A stretch of DNA of 39,520 nt from Brevinematales bacterium. Lineage in GTDB: Bacteria > Spirochaetota > Brevinematia > DTOW01. The stretch covers positions 1 through 39,520 of the forward strand of contig JAOAHF010000017.1 in the NCBI GenBank assembly GCA_026415355.1, read 5' to 3'. The position numbers were made by a program, and so were the translations under genes. Under the pieces are notes generated by a model. It saw only the letters and a program-made list of their open reading frames with translations. It made no database searches and had not been told where the DNA came from. Numbering within the stretch: position 1 is the stretch's first letter; each line of letters begins with the position of its first letter. Below are positions 24,966 to 33,255 of the stretch, one piece after another.

Positions 24966-26330
24966 ATGAATAAGGTATTCTTTGTAGGTATAGGCGGAAT
25001 TGGAATGAGTGGTCTTGCTTTAATACTCAAATCAAAGGGTATCCAAGTAGTTGGATCAGATAGAAATGAAAGCGATAAAACAAAAGAACTTGAAAGAATA
25101 GGTATAAAGGTTTATATAGGACACGATAAGAGGAATATAACTGACGACATAGATCTAGTAGTTTATACTAATGCTGTAAGCGACGACAACCCAGAAATTC
25201 AAGAAGCAAGACTAAAAGGAATAAGGACTATATCAAGAGCAGAACTCTTAGCGGACATAGAGAAAAATTATTTCTCAATAGGTATTTCTGGAACGCATGG
25301 AAAAACTACCACAACTTCCATGGTATCAAAAATTCTACTTGATGCTGGTCTTGATCCAACTGTTTCTAATGGCGGTAACTTAGCATATATTGGGGGTAAC
25401 GCAAGAGTAGGAAATAGTAAGTATTTCGTTTACGAAGCCTGTGAAGCTTTTGGTAGTTTTCTTCATTTTAGACCAGATATAGGAGTAATAACAAGTGTTG
25501 ACAACGATCACATTGCTGAATATTATAAAACAATGGATAATGTAATAAAAGCATTTGCAACCTACATAAACAATGTCAAACCAGATGGAATAGTAATCTT
25601 AAACGGTGATGATCCAAATACCGTAAATGCTTTACTCCTATCTGAAAGAGTAGGTTGTATAACTTATGGTGTGAGAGAAGGAAATCATATAATAGCAGAC
25701 AAGATAAAACTCAAAAGTAAAACAACAGAGTTCGATGTATACTTTAAAGAGAAGTATATTACAACATTATCAATAAACATACCTGGAATGCATAATGTAT
25801 ACAATTCTCTAGCAGCATTTGGAGTAGCAATATCTCTAGGAATATCACCAGAGATAATAGTAAATAGTCTAAGAACATTCAAAAACGCCGAAAGAAGATT
25901 CGAAGTAAAGTATGAAAACGAACATATAACTATAATTGACGACTATGGACATCATCCTGCAGAGATAAAAGCTACATTAACTTCAGCAAAGAATCTAGGA
26001 AAAGAAGAAGTAATAGCAATTTTCCAACCGCACCTTTGGTCACGAACATATTACCTATATAGAGATTTTGCATTAGCATTAAACATAGCAGACAAAATAA
26101 TAATAACAGAAGTCTATGGAGCAAGAGAAAAACAAATAGACGGTGTTTCAGCAAAAATGATAGCAGACGAACTTATAAAACTAGGAAGAGAAAAGGATAC
26201 TTTCTTTGTCAATACTAAAAATGAAGCAGCAGAAATAGTATCAAAAATAACAAAACATAACTCAGTTGTTGTCATACTAGGAGCAGGAGATATAAATAAA
26301 ATATTCTCACTACTCCTAGAAAAAGTTTAA
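24966..26330 (+). CDS. murC: UDP-N-acetylmuramate-L-alanine ligase
   Basis: Adds the first amino acid of the peptidoglycan stem peptide in the cytoplasm. The N-terminal Rossmann motif is VGIGGIGMSGLA, the ATP loop GTHGKTTTT, and the C-terminal domain has IDDYGHHPAEI, all typical of MurC rather than MurD/E/F. The central acidic motif reads YEACEAFGSFL where many MurC have EADESDGSFL, and IExDH is VDNDH. I start at ATG 24966, preceded by GGGGGA, not at the in-frame GTG 24951 that overlaps that ribosome site. Length 454 residues is normal. The PgpH-like gene begins two bases after the stop. Other mur and fts genes are absent nearby. Confidence 0.95.
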   Translation: MNKVFFVGIGGIGMSGLALILKSKGIQVVGSDRNESDKTKELERIGIKVYIGHDKRNITDDIDLVVYTNAVSDDNPEIQEARLKGIRTISRAELLADIEKNYFSIGISGTHGKTTTTSMVSKILLDAGLDPTVSNGGNLAYIGGNARVGNSKYFVYEACEAFGSFLHFRPDIGVITSVDNDHIAEYYKTMDNVIKAFATYINNVKPDGIVILNGDDPNTVNALLLSERVGCITYGVREGNHIIADKIKLKSKTTEFDVYFKEKYITTLSINIPGMHNVYNSLAAFGVAISLGISPEIIVNSLRTFKNAERRFEVKYENEHITIIDDYGHHPAEIKATLTSAKNLGKEEVIAIFQPHLWSRTYYLYRDFALALNIADKIIITEVYGAREKQIDGVSAKMIADELIKLGREKDTFFVNTKNEAAEIVSKITKHNSVVVILGAGDINKIFSLLLEKV

Positions 26331-26332
26331 TT

Positions 26333-28396
26333 ATGGTTGATGATAGTAATCATAGAAAAATATCAAAGCTTATAAAAAAATACAAATTCTTATTCCTGAT
26401 TCTGTTTCTACCTGTAACTCCTTTGCCAATTATATCATATTTTCAAAACATTCAAAATATAAACTTCCTCATAGACAGTGTTAAAAAAGACAGCGTTTTA
26501 ACAAAAAGTATCATATCAGAAATAGATGTATCACTTACAAATATACTCTATATAAGAAACATAAAAACAAAACTACCTATAATACTAAAAAGAACTATAT
26601 CACCTGAAGAAGAAGCAAACAATATAATCAACTTGATTGATGTAATATCACAAGAACCAAACCAAGAGATAAGATTTATAAGATTACTTCCAAAACCGTT
26701 TCTCACAAACATAATACTGAGATTTTTAAAAAGCATTGTAGTAATAGAAACAAACCAGTTATCCAACTTAAGTCCAACAACAAATATAATAGCAATATAT
26801 AACGGAAATAAATACTATCCCAAGAAAATAATACCCTTTCCTATAGAAACAGATGAAGAACTGAGAAAAGCATTTGAAATTGTATTTGGTAGATCCATAG
26901 TAAATCAGGTAAAGGAAGAAATTATAAGCATATTTTTTCATGCCCTATCTCCAAATGCAACTTTTGAAAAGGAATTCCAGCAACTAGAATTAGAAAAACA
27001 TAATTCATCACAGAATAAAACTATAGAAGTAATCATAAAAAAAGGATCCCCCATAATAAGAGAAGGTACTATTATCACAGAAGAACACATACAAATACTC
27101 AAGGAGTATTTAGAAGAACTCAGATCAAAACTCCTATTAAGTACCATACTTACTGAAATTCTGGTACTCATTATAGCAATATTTTCTATAATACTACTTT
27201 CTATACTCAAAGAAGTTAAGAACGTAAATATAATGTCCATAAATGCTCTAGTACTAATGGTATCAGTTTATCTACAACTATATTTAAAGGATTGGCTTGG
27301 ATACATTACAATATTTACATCTCTTCTAGTGTGGTTTAGTCTAATAAATAGCCTAATTTCAGGTAGAAAAACAACACTAGTTATAGGTATATACTACTCT
27401 CTCATAGTACTATTAACATTATACAAGAGTTATCTAATAATAATATACTGGTCTATTCTCACAATAGTAGGATTCGTAATGTCCCACAAAATCAAAAGAA
27501 GATCATCGTTTATATTCATAGCAGTAGTTATATTTTCTTTAAATTTTCTATTATACCTAGTCATAAACTTTATTGAAAATTTTGAAATTGGTAACATACC
27601 AATTGCCTCTTTGATATCTTTTGCGAGTGTTTTTGGAAATGTTTTACTAGTATTTTTAGTACTACCTGTATACGAATACTTTTTCAGGATAGCAACACCT
27701 TTCAAATTATATGAGCTGTCATCACTTGATAATGAACTTCTCAAAATGTTAAGAGAAAAAGCACCTGGAACATACTATCACTCTCTAAATGTAAGTATCC
27801 TTGCGGAAGCAGCAGCAGAAGCAATAAACGCAAACTCACTTCTAGCCAAGGTAGGAGCATTATACCACGATATAGGAAAGATAGAGAAACCTGATTACTT
27901 TACTGAGAACATCGGTGGAAAAACTAGAGAAGATGTAAACATATATGAATACGCACAAATTATAAAGCAACATCCTAAGATAGGAACAGAAATAGCTAGA
28001 AAGTATAATCTACCAATTGAAATTGAACTAATCATAAAAGAACATCACGGAGGATCAGTCATATACTATTTTTACAATAAAGCACTTAAAGAAAATCCTA
28101 ATGTTGATATAAACCTATTCAAATACGAAAACTACAAACCAACATTCAAAGAATCAGGAATAGTATACCTATGTGACAAATTGGAAGCAAAGATACGATC
28201 ACTTGCTTCAAATCAGTCAGTAAACATCCAAACAATTCAAGAAGTAATTGATGATTCAATACAACAAGAAGTATTGAAAGAAGAATTAAGCAAAAGTGAT
28301 CTTACTTTACAAGATGTTAATAACATAAAGAAAGCAATAAAAGACACTTTTAGGTACATACTTCACCAAAGAATAGAATATCCAAAAAGTACTTAA
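26333..28396 (+). CDS. pgpH: PgpH-like membrane HD-domain c-di-AMP phosphodiesterase
   Basis: A 687-residue membrane protein of the 7TMR-HDED family. One membrane segment near residues 18-37 precedes an extracytoplasmic domain (about 40-260). A block of about seven membrane segments (265-460) follows, then a cytoplasmic HD domain. The HD part is unmistakable: LREKAPGTYYHSLNVSILAE, KVGALYHDIGKIEKPDYF, IIKQHPKIGTEIA and KEHHGGSVIYYFYNKA. PgpH of Listeria degrades cyclic di-AMP and so affects cell-wall and osmotic balance. It starts two bases after the murC stop without its own ribosome site, suggesting coupled expression. Its stop overlaps the stop of the opposite-strand gene by four bases. Confidence 0.9.
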   Translation: MVDDSNHRKISKLIKKYKFLFLILFLPVTPLPIISYFQNIQNINFLIDSVKKDSVLTKSIISEIDVSLTNILYIRNIKTKLPIILKRTISPEEEANNIINLIDVISQEPNQEIRFIRLLPKPFLTNIILRFLKSIVVIETNQLSNLSPTTNIIAIYNGNKYYPKKIIPFPIETDEELRKAFEIVFGRSIVNQVKEEIISIFFHALSPNATFEKEFQQLELEKHNSSQNKTIEVIIKKGSPIIREGTIITEEHIQILKEYLEELRSKLLLSTILTEILVLIIAIFSIILLSILKEVKNVNIMSINALVLMVSVYLQLYLKDWLGYITIFTSLLVWFSLINSLISGRKTTLVIGIYYSLIVLLTLYKSYLIIIYWSILTIVGFVMSHKIKRRSSFIFIAVVIFSLNFLLYLVINFIENFEIGNIPIASLISFASVFGNVLLVFLVLPVYEYFFRIATPFKLYELSSLDNELLKMLREKAPGTYYHSLNVSILAEAAAEAINANSLLAKVGALYHDIGKIEKPDYFTENIGGKTREDVNIYEYAQIIKQHPKIGTEIARKYNLPIEIELIIKEHHGGSVIYYFYNKALKENPNVDINLFKYENYKPTFKESGIVYLCDKLEAKIRSLASNQSVNIQTIQEVIDDSIQQEVLKEELSKSDLTLQDVNNIKKAIKDTFRYILHQRIEYPKST

Positions 28397-29559
28397 AGTG
28401 CCGCTTGAAGTATAGTATTTATGTCATTTCTACTTGCCACTCTTGGTAACTGAGACATAAACTCATATCTGGATGCTATATCAGAGATCTTATCTATCTT
28501 TTTTTCATCAAAGTATTCTATTTCTGAAAGTCTTAATGGTATGTTAAGATCCAACAAAAGTTTTCTAATAGATTCTGCGGATTTTATAGCAGCTTCTATG
28601 ACTGTAATATCCTGTATTTTTTCACCCAAAGCCATAGCAGTTTGAATTAATTTCCCTGGTACTGAAGTAAGATTATAGTCAATTATATGTGGGAATATCA
28701 CAGACGATATTCTTTCAGAAGGTATATCTAATATCGAATTAACAGCTTGTGCAATAGCACTCGATAGACCTGGTGAGCTCAACGCAACTGATATACTTGC
28801 CATCACACCAGCATAACATAGATTATGAAGTATGTTTATATTACTTGGTTCATTTATAAATTTCTTTATGTTTATGTAGAAGGTTTCTATAGCTTTGTAT
28901 GAAAGAGCATCAGAAATTGGAGTAGAATTCCTGGATATAAAAGCATCAAAAGCTAAAGCCATAGCATCAACAGCCAATATACCAATATAATAAGGAGGTA
29001 AAAAAGATATGAGAGAAGTATCAAAAATTATCGCATCCGCATAAGAATATATATCACTGTACAAAGTCTTATAACCTGAATCTCTATCATAAGTAAAACA
29101 AAAACTAGAAAGTCCTGGAACAATACCAAAAGTTATAGGTACTTCAACATAAGAAACTCTTTTCCTTCTAAACTGAGTATACCTTTTCTTAAAGACATCA
29201 TCAGAAGATAAAATCTTATCATACATTGAAGCGATCATCTTAGCAACACTCAAAACATGATATCCTCCTACACCAACTATTACATCAGGTCTGGCCACTT
29301 GAACTATTTCTTTTAAATTATCTATCTTCACATCATTATTAGCACTTCGTTCTAATTCATCATATACTATTATATCACTTGTAAAAACACCTATACTGCT
29401 CTCAACAATTTCTCCAATCTTGTTATCAACTATATACTTTGAATTCTCTAAAACCACAATAACTTTATCACCATACTTACTACAAAACTCACCTATTCTA
29501 TTATCAACATCATTCCCTATTATTACATTAGGTGGAATATGAAATTCAAACAAAGGCAT
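28393..29559 (-). CDS. Iron-alcohol-dehydrogenase-like protein lacking the metal ligands
   Basis: A 388-residue protein with the fold and length of iron-containing alcohol dehydrogenases. The first metal ligand is kept (Asp198 in VDAMALAFDAF), but aligned without gaps to FucO the three metal or active-site histidines plus the fourth are replaced: Leu202, Ser267, Gln271 and Ser281 (GLSSAIAQAVNSILDIPSER against the family's GLxHxMAHPLGAxxxxPHGx). The nucleotide loop GGGS is GGYH (98-101) and the TTAGTGSE loop is ITFGIVPG. FPHIIDYN is intact, so the fold is probably real. The gene is open, with good codons and ribosome site GGTAGGTAG before ATG 29559. It follows the membrane-protein gene by two bases and is very likely co-transcribed. 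I infer a non-catalytic, binding or structural role. Confidence 0.8.
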   Translation of the reverse strand: MPLFEFHIPPNVIIGNDVDNRIGEFCSKYGDKVIVVLENSKYIVDNKIGEIVESSIGVFTSDIIVYDELERSANNDVKIDNLKEIVQVARPDVIVGVGGYHVLSVAKMIASMYDKILSSDDVFKKRYTQFRRKRVSYVEVPITFGIVPGLSSFCFTYDRDSGYKTLYSDIYSYADAIIFDTSLISFLPPYYIGILAVDAMALAFDAFISRNSTPISDALSYKAIETFYINIKKFINEPSNINILHNLCYAGVMASISVALSSPGLSSAIAQAVNSILDIPSERISSVIFPHIIDYNLTSVPGKLIQTAMALGEKIQDITVIEAAIKSAESIRKLLLDLNIPLRLSEIEYFDEKKIDKISDIASRYEFMSQLPRVASRNDINTILQAAL

Positions 29560-29561
29560 CT

Positions 29562-30686
29562 CTACCTACCCAAAAGAGAAGTTTTCTTTTTACTAATACT
29601 TTCAGTCTTTTTATCATTTTCAACTAACGCTTCAAAGTATTTCAAATTTTCTTCAGTAGCCTTAACAAGCAAATTCGATATTGCCATATCGGAAGGCTTT
29701 GATAAAGAAGAAACCGCTTTTTTCAAATCTTTTATCATCCTATACCTTATATCTCTTTCTCTTTTCAATTTATCTCTTATACTAATGTTTATTCTAAACA
29801 AAATAAATAAAAATGCTAAAAATACCAAAATCTTAAATCCAACATACAAAAACCGAGTCCAACTAGGATTAGGTATAACAAAACCTATGATCATTCCATC
29901 ATACTTAAAAGTCCTCTGAGCAAATATATTACCAAACAACTCAATTTTCTGAGAATCAATATTTCTCAAAACATAATCTATAGAAACATCTCTTGATAAA
30001 TAAACAATATTCCCTCCATAGTAGAAATAAACCATTTCAAACTCTCTCTTAGAATCCCCCAAAACATAATCAAAAAACTTTTTCTTATCAATATACAAAA
30101 CAAAATATCCATCTATAAGATCTAAATCCCTTGACAATTTCCTGTACTTCAGTATATAGTCTTTATGAAAACTAAATCCATCAAAAGAGACCAGAAATTG
30201 TTTAACATCATCACTTTCAGGAACACCAAGAGAAAAAATCTGTATAAACTTTGATGAATATATAGAAAAACCCGTGTAAAAATCCTCTGAAAAATAATTC
30301 CTAAATGTTTCCTTAAGTATTCCTTGTGGAAAAGTATTAGGTATTATCCAAGTTTCAAATAATGGATTATTAAGAAAAAGGTTAATAGAGTTATTTATAG
30401 CATCAAACTCAGAAGATAGTCTATCAACTATTGCTTTAGGCAAAAGCGAATACTTGTAAGAATACCCATCATCAGCTAAAAAATCAAAAAAAGATTGAAA
30501 AACACTAAAAACAACACTAAAAGTATCATAACTTAGAAGATAGTCACTAAAATCTATTAATGTATTCCTAACATCATCTGGTATAAACCTTGGAAGCCTA
30601 TCAGTTTTCGAAAGGTAAATAAAAAATATAAACAGCACAAAGAATACAAAAGTATATTTAGCAACCTGATAGAGAGTATACTTCAT
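29562..30686 (-). CDS. Membrane protein with large extracytoplasmic domain, unknown
   Basis: A 374-residue protein. A membrane segment at about 11-26 (YTFVFFVLFIFFIYL) is followed by roughly 250 residues outside. A second membrane segment at about 280-300 (GFKILVFLAFLFILFRI) leads to a charged cytoplasmic tail of about 75 residues (DKLKRERDIRYRMIKDLKKA onward) that looks like a coiled coil. This is the layout of a receptor with a Cache-like sensor domain but no HAMP, kinase, methyl-accepting or GGDEF output domain. No family was recognised with confidence. It is encoded with the iron-ADH-like protein two bases downstream, which may be its partner. The ATG has no ribosome site; its promoter predicts a leaderless message. 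Confidence 0.7.
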   Translation of the reverse strand: MKYTLYQVAKYTFVFFVLFIFFIYLSKTDRLPRFIPDDVRNTLIDFSDYLLSYDTFSVVFSVFQSFFDFLADDGYSYKYSLLPKAIVDRLSSEFDAINNSINLFLNNPLFETWIIPNTFPQGILKETFRNYFSEDFYTGFSIYSSKFIQIFSLGVPESDDVKQFLVSFDGFSFHKDYILKYRKLSRDLDLIDGYFVLYIDKKKFFDYVLGDSKREFEMVYFYYGGNIVYLSRDVSIDYVLRNIDSQKIELFGNIFAQRTFKYDGMIIGFVIPNPSWTRFLYVGFKILVFLAFLFILFRINISIRDKLKRERDIRYRMIKDLKKAVSSLSKPSDMAISNLLVKATEENLKYFEALVENDKKTESISKKKTSLLGR

Positions 30687-30692
30687 ACATAT

Positions 30693-30721
30693 ATGATAAT
30701 CGGAAAAATAACATTTTTCAA
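30693..30721 (-). promoter_or_regulatory. Promoter of the membrane-protein/ADH-like operon, predicted leaderless
   Basis: On the minus strand TTGAAA (30721-30716), 17 bases, TATCAT (30698-30693), then six bases (ATATGT) and ATG 30686. The expected transcription start is the A of the start codon and no ribosome site is present. Confidence 0.6.
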
Positions 30722-30803
30722 AAGCTAATACCTAAACCAATACGCTCTTACCTTTGTCTAAACCTTTCAAAAGATCTGTCACCTGACTTTAGTTAGAGTA
30801 GAT

Positions 30804-32060
30804 TTAGTGAATTCTATTCACAAAAACCTTTATACCTGCTCTAGGAACTACAATTTCATAGAACTTAGGGACTACTACATTGTCAATAACATCAATAACG
30901 TCATAATACCCCATAATCTGAGTAAAATCAACATATCTACGGACAGAACTTTGTGTATTTCTATTGACAACGAAAAGCGCAACTTGATCCGTAAATTTAC
31001 CTCTTTTTACAAACATACTAACATCGTTATCAATGTTAACGATTTCAACAGACTTACCTTCTTCTCTCAGTATCTGGTGTTTTGATTTTAGCTCTATTAT
31101 ATACTTTATAAAAGCCGATATATCATACGAAGGTATTTCCCAATCATCAGGAGAAGTTTTGACAACATCTAATTTCTTTTTAAACCCGAATTCAAAACCA
31201 ACTGGTATCATAACACCTTCACTTATGAAAGATACAAACACAAACCTTTGCTTTATCCTAGCAACATCTTCTTCATACTCTTCAGATATTCTAGGAGTAT
31301 CATGAGATTCAGGAAAAGATATCGAAGAAGAATACTTGGAAAACACAGGATACTGCTCTAAAAACCACGGATCAACATAATTCCACCATTTGGAACTACT
31401 AAAAACATAATCGAATCCAGCTTTAGCTATTTCAACATTTTTTTCGAAAGGACCACCAAGTATTTCTGCCATAAATTTTATATCAGGTTTCTTTGATTTA
31501 GCGGAGTTTATCAAAAACTTCCACAACTCAACTGGTACATTATAAGCATAATCGCACCTAAACCCATCGACACCTAGTTCAATATACCATTCAACAAGAT
31601 CTCTCCAGTAATTCCATAGATTCCTTTTATCGGGTGAAGATTCATTGTCAATTTCTGCTAGATCACCCCACTCAACCCAAACACCATTATCCCAAGCACC
31701 AGGTCTTTTAATATCACCATCTTCACTGAGTTTATACCAATTTTGATGCTTCTCAATTAATACTGAATCAATAGCTGTATGGTTTATAATCAAATCAACA
31801 GCTACCTTTATACCTCTAACTTTACATTCTTTTATAAAATTCTTAAACTGTTCCTCGGGAGTATCCTTTGAACCTTTATCCAAAAACAACGGATTAAACT
31901 TATAATGATCCTTTATTGAGTACAAACTACCTGAAAAACCTGGATAAGAAATAGGATTTATGTATATCCAGTCAACACCTAAACCCTTTATCCTATCAAG
32001 GTCATCTATCCACCTACTAAAAGGACCATATATTCTAGGAAACAAGTTATAAATAAACAT
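30804..32060 (-). CDS. GH13 alpha-amylase family enzyme, cytoplasmic
   Basis: A 418-residue GH13 enzyme without signal peptide. The barrel begins almost at once (LFPRIYGPFSRWIDDL). Conserved parts are DLIINH (89-94), GFRCDYAY with nucleophile Asp170, MAEILGG with acid Glu199 and ESHD with Asp254; the pre-nucleophile segment is VWVEWGDLAEIDNE. The compact length and missing N-terminal domain suggest an amylase or glucosyl-transfer enzyme acting on cytoplasmic maltodextrin or glycogen, perhaps distantly akin to GlgE-type proteins; the product is not certain. GAGGGG lies 9 bases before ATG 32060. It starts 35 bases after tsf and probably shares its transcript. Confidence 0.85.
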   Translation of the reverse strand: MFIYNLFPRIYGPFSRWIDDLDRIKGLGVDWIYINPISYPGFSGSLYSIKDHYKFNPLFLDKGSKDTPEEQFKNFIKECKVRGIKVAVDLIINHTAIDSVLIEKHQNWYKLSEDGDIKRPGAWDNGVWVEWGDLAEIDNESSPDKRNLWNYWRDLVEWYIELGVDGFRCDYAYNVPVELWKFLINSAKSKKPDIKFMAEILGGPFEKNVEIAKAGFDYVFSSSKWWNYVDPWFLEQYPVFSKYSSSISFPESHDTPRISEEYEEDVARIKQRFVFVSFISEGVMIPVGFEFGFKKKLDVVKTSPDDWEIPSYDISAFIKYIIELKSKHQILREEGKSVEIVNIDNDVSMFVKRGKFTDQVALFVVNRNTQSSVRRYVDFTQIMGYYDVIDVIDNVVVPKFYEIVVPRAGIKVFVNRIH

Positions 32061-32095
32061 TGTAACAACCCCTCAAAAAACAACTTTTACCACTA

Positions 32096-32917
32096 CTAGA
32101 TTTGAAATCGATAGAATCTTATTATATCAAAATCCTTACCACTCTTCTTCTTGTATTCACTTATAACGTCCTTTACTTTTTTCTCTCCTTTTTCATCTTT
32201 TATAAAAGGCTGCTCATAAAGACATATTTCAGCAAAAAGTTTAGCTAACTTACCTTCAGCAGCTTTCTGAGCTATATTTTCTGGCTTACCTAATTCCACA
32301 AATTCCTTAATGAACTCCTTTCTTTTCTCATCCACAAAAGACTTATCAAGATCATCAACTCTCACAACCTGCGGAGCCATAGCAGCAACTTGCAGTGAAA
32401 TATCATGAAGTAGCGATGATGCTTCACTATCAGATACATCAATTTTACCTTCTACCACTACTCCCAACTTATCACCATGTTGGTAAGTATCAAAAACATT
32501 TCCTGATGTAAGAGACAATATCTCCCATCTTTTCACAACTACGTTCTCCCCAAACTTCATAACTGCTTCTTTTCTGAGATTTTCAATCTCATCATTCACA
32601 GAAGTTAATTTCTTTGAGTATATGATCTGTGAAAGATTTTTCACAAAGTTTCTAAACTCTTCGTTTCTAGAAACAAAATCTGTTTCACAGTTAACTTCTA
32701 GCATAATACCACTACCATCCTTGATATCAATAAGAATAAGGCCCTCTTTTGTTTCTCTCTCAGCTTTCTTTTCAGCAGCAGCAAATCCCTTCTCTCTCAA
32801 GATTCTTACAGCCTTTTCAACATCTCCTCCCGTCTCCTCTAGAGCCTTTTTACAATCCATCAATCCAGCACCTGTCTTTTCTTTGAGTTGCTTTACAAGC
32901 TCCATACTAATACCCAT
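32096..32917 (-). CDS. tsf: Translation elongation factor Ts
   Basis: Nucleotide-exchange factor for EF-Tu. The N-terminal helix MELVKQLKEKTGAGLMDCKK and the EF-Tu contact region TDFVSRNEEFRNFV are typical, with the C-terminal dimer domain following; 273 residues. Start ATG 32917 is supported by GGGAGGT about ten bases upstream; the in-frame ATG 32935 would add six residues and lie on top of that site. rpsB, almost always directly upstream of tsf, is absent: the next gene upstream is rseP on the other strand. The gene has its own promoter and continues into a GH13 gene. Confidence 0.95.
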   Translation of the reverse strand: MGISMELVKQLKEKTGAGLMDCKKALEETGGDVEKAVRILREKGFAAAEKKAERETKEGLILIDIKDGSGIMLEVNCETDFVSRNEEFRNFVKNLSQIIYSKKLTSVNDEIENLRKEAVMKFGENVVVKRWEILSLTSGNVFDTYQHGDKLGVVVEGKIDVSDSEASSLLHDISLQVAAMAPQVVRVDDLDKSFVDEKRKEFIKEFVELGKPENIAQKAAEGKLAKLFAEICLYEQPFIKDEKGEKKVKDVISEYKKKSGKDFDIIRFYRFQI

Positions 32918-32947
32918 AACACCAAAACCTCCCAAAGCTAGATCTTG

Positions 32948-32977
32948 ATTATAAACTATAGTTCAAAATCCTTTCAA
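32948..32977 (-). promoter_or_regulatory. Promoter of tsf
   Basis: On the minus strand TTGAAA (32977-32972), 18 bases, TATAAT (32953-32948), leading to the tsf ATG 31 bases downstream. The remainder of the 338-base gap to rseP (up to 33255) holds no gene, only a TATAAT (33226-33231) that probably belongs to rseP. Confidence 0.65.
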
Positions 32978-33255
32978 AAACAAGCAACTAACTTCTTGAC
33001 TTACTAGTCCTATTTCTGGGTTTCCTCAAAAAATCCTATTAAACTACGTACTAAAAAACTAGTTACCCAACTTCCTAAGTAATACCAAAGAAAAAGTAAT
33101 AGCTCCTATAACCAGTAATCTAACAAGTTTTAAAACACCAAAACCTTAGTAAATACTAGATAATTTCATTCAAAAGTTCGTTTCAAACAAACTTAAACTC
33201 GAAATTTCTAGAAAATAGTGATCTATATAATTTATCATTTACTTAGGAGCATGTT

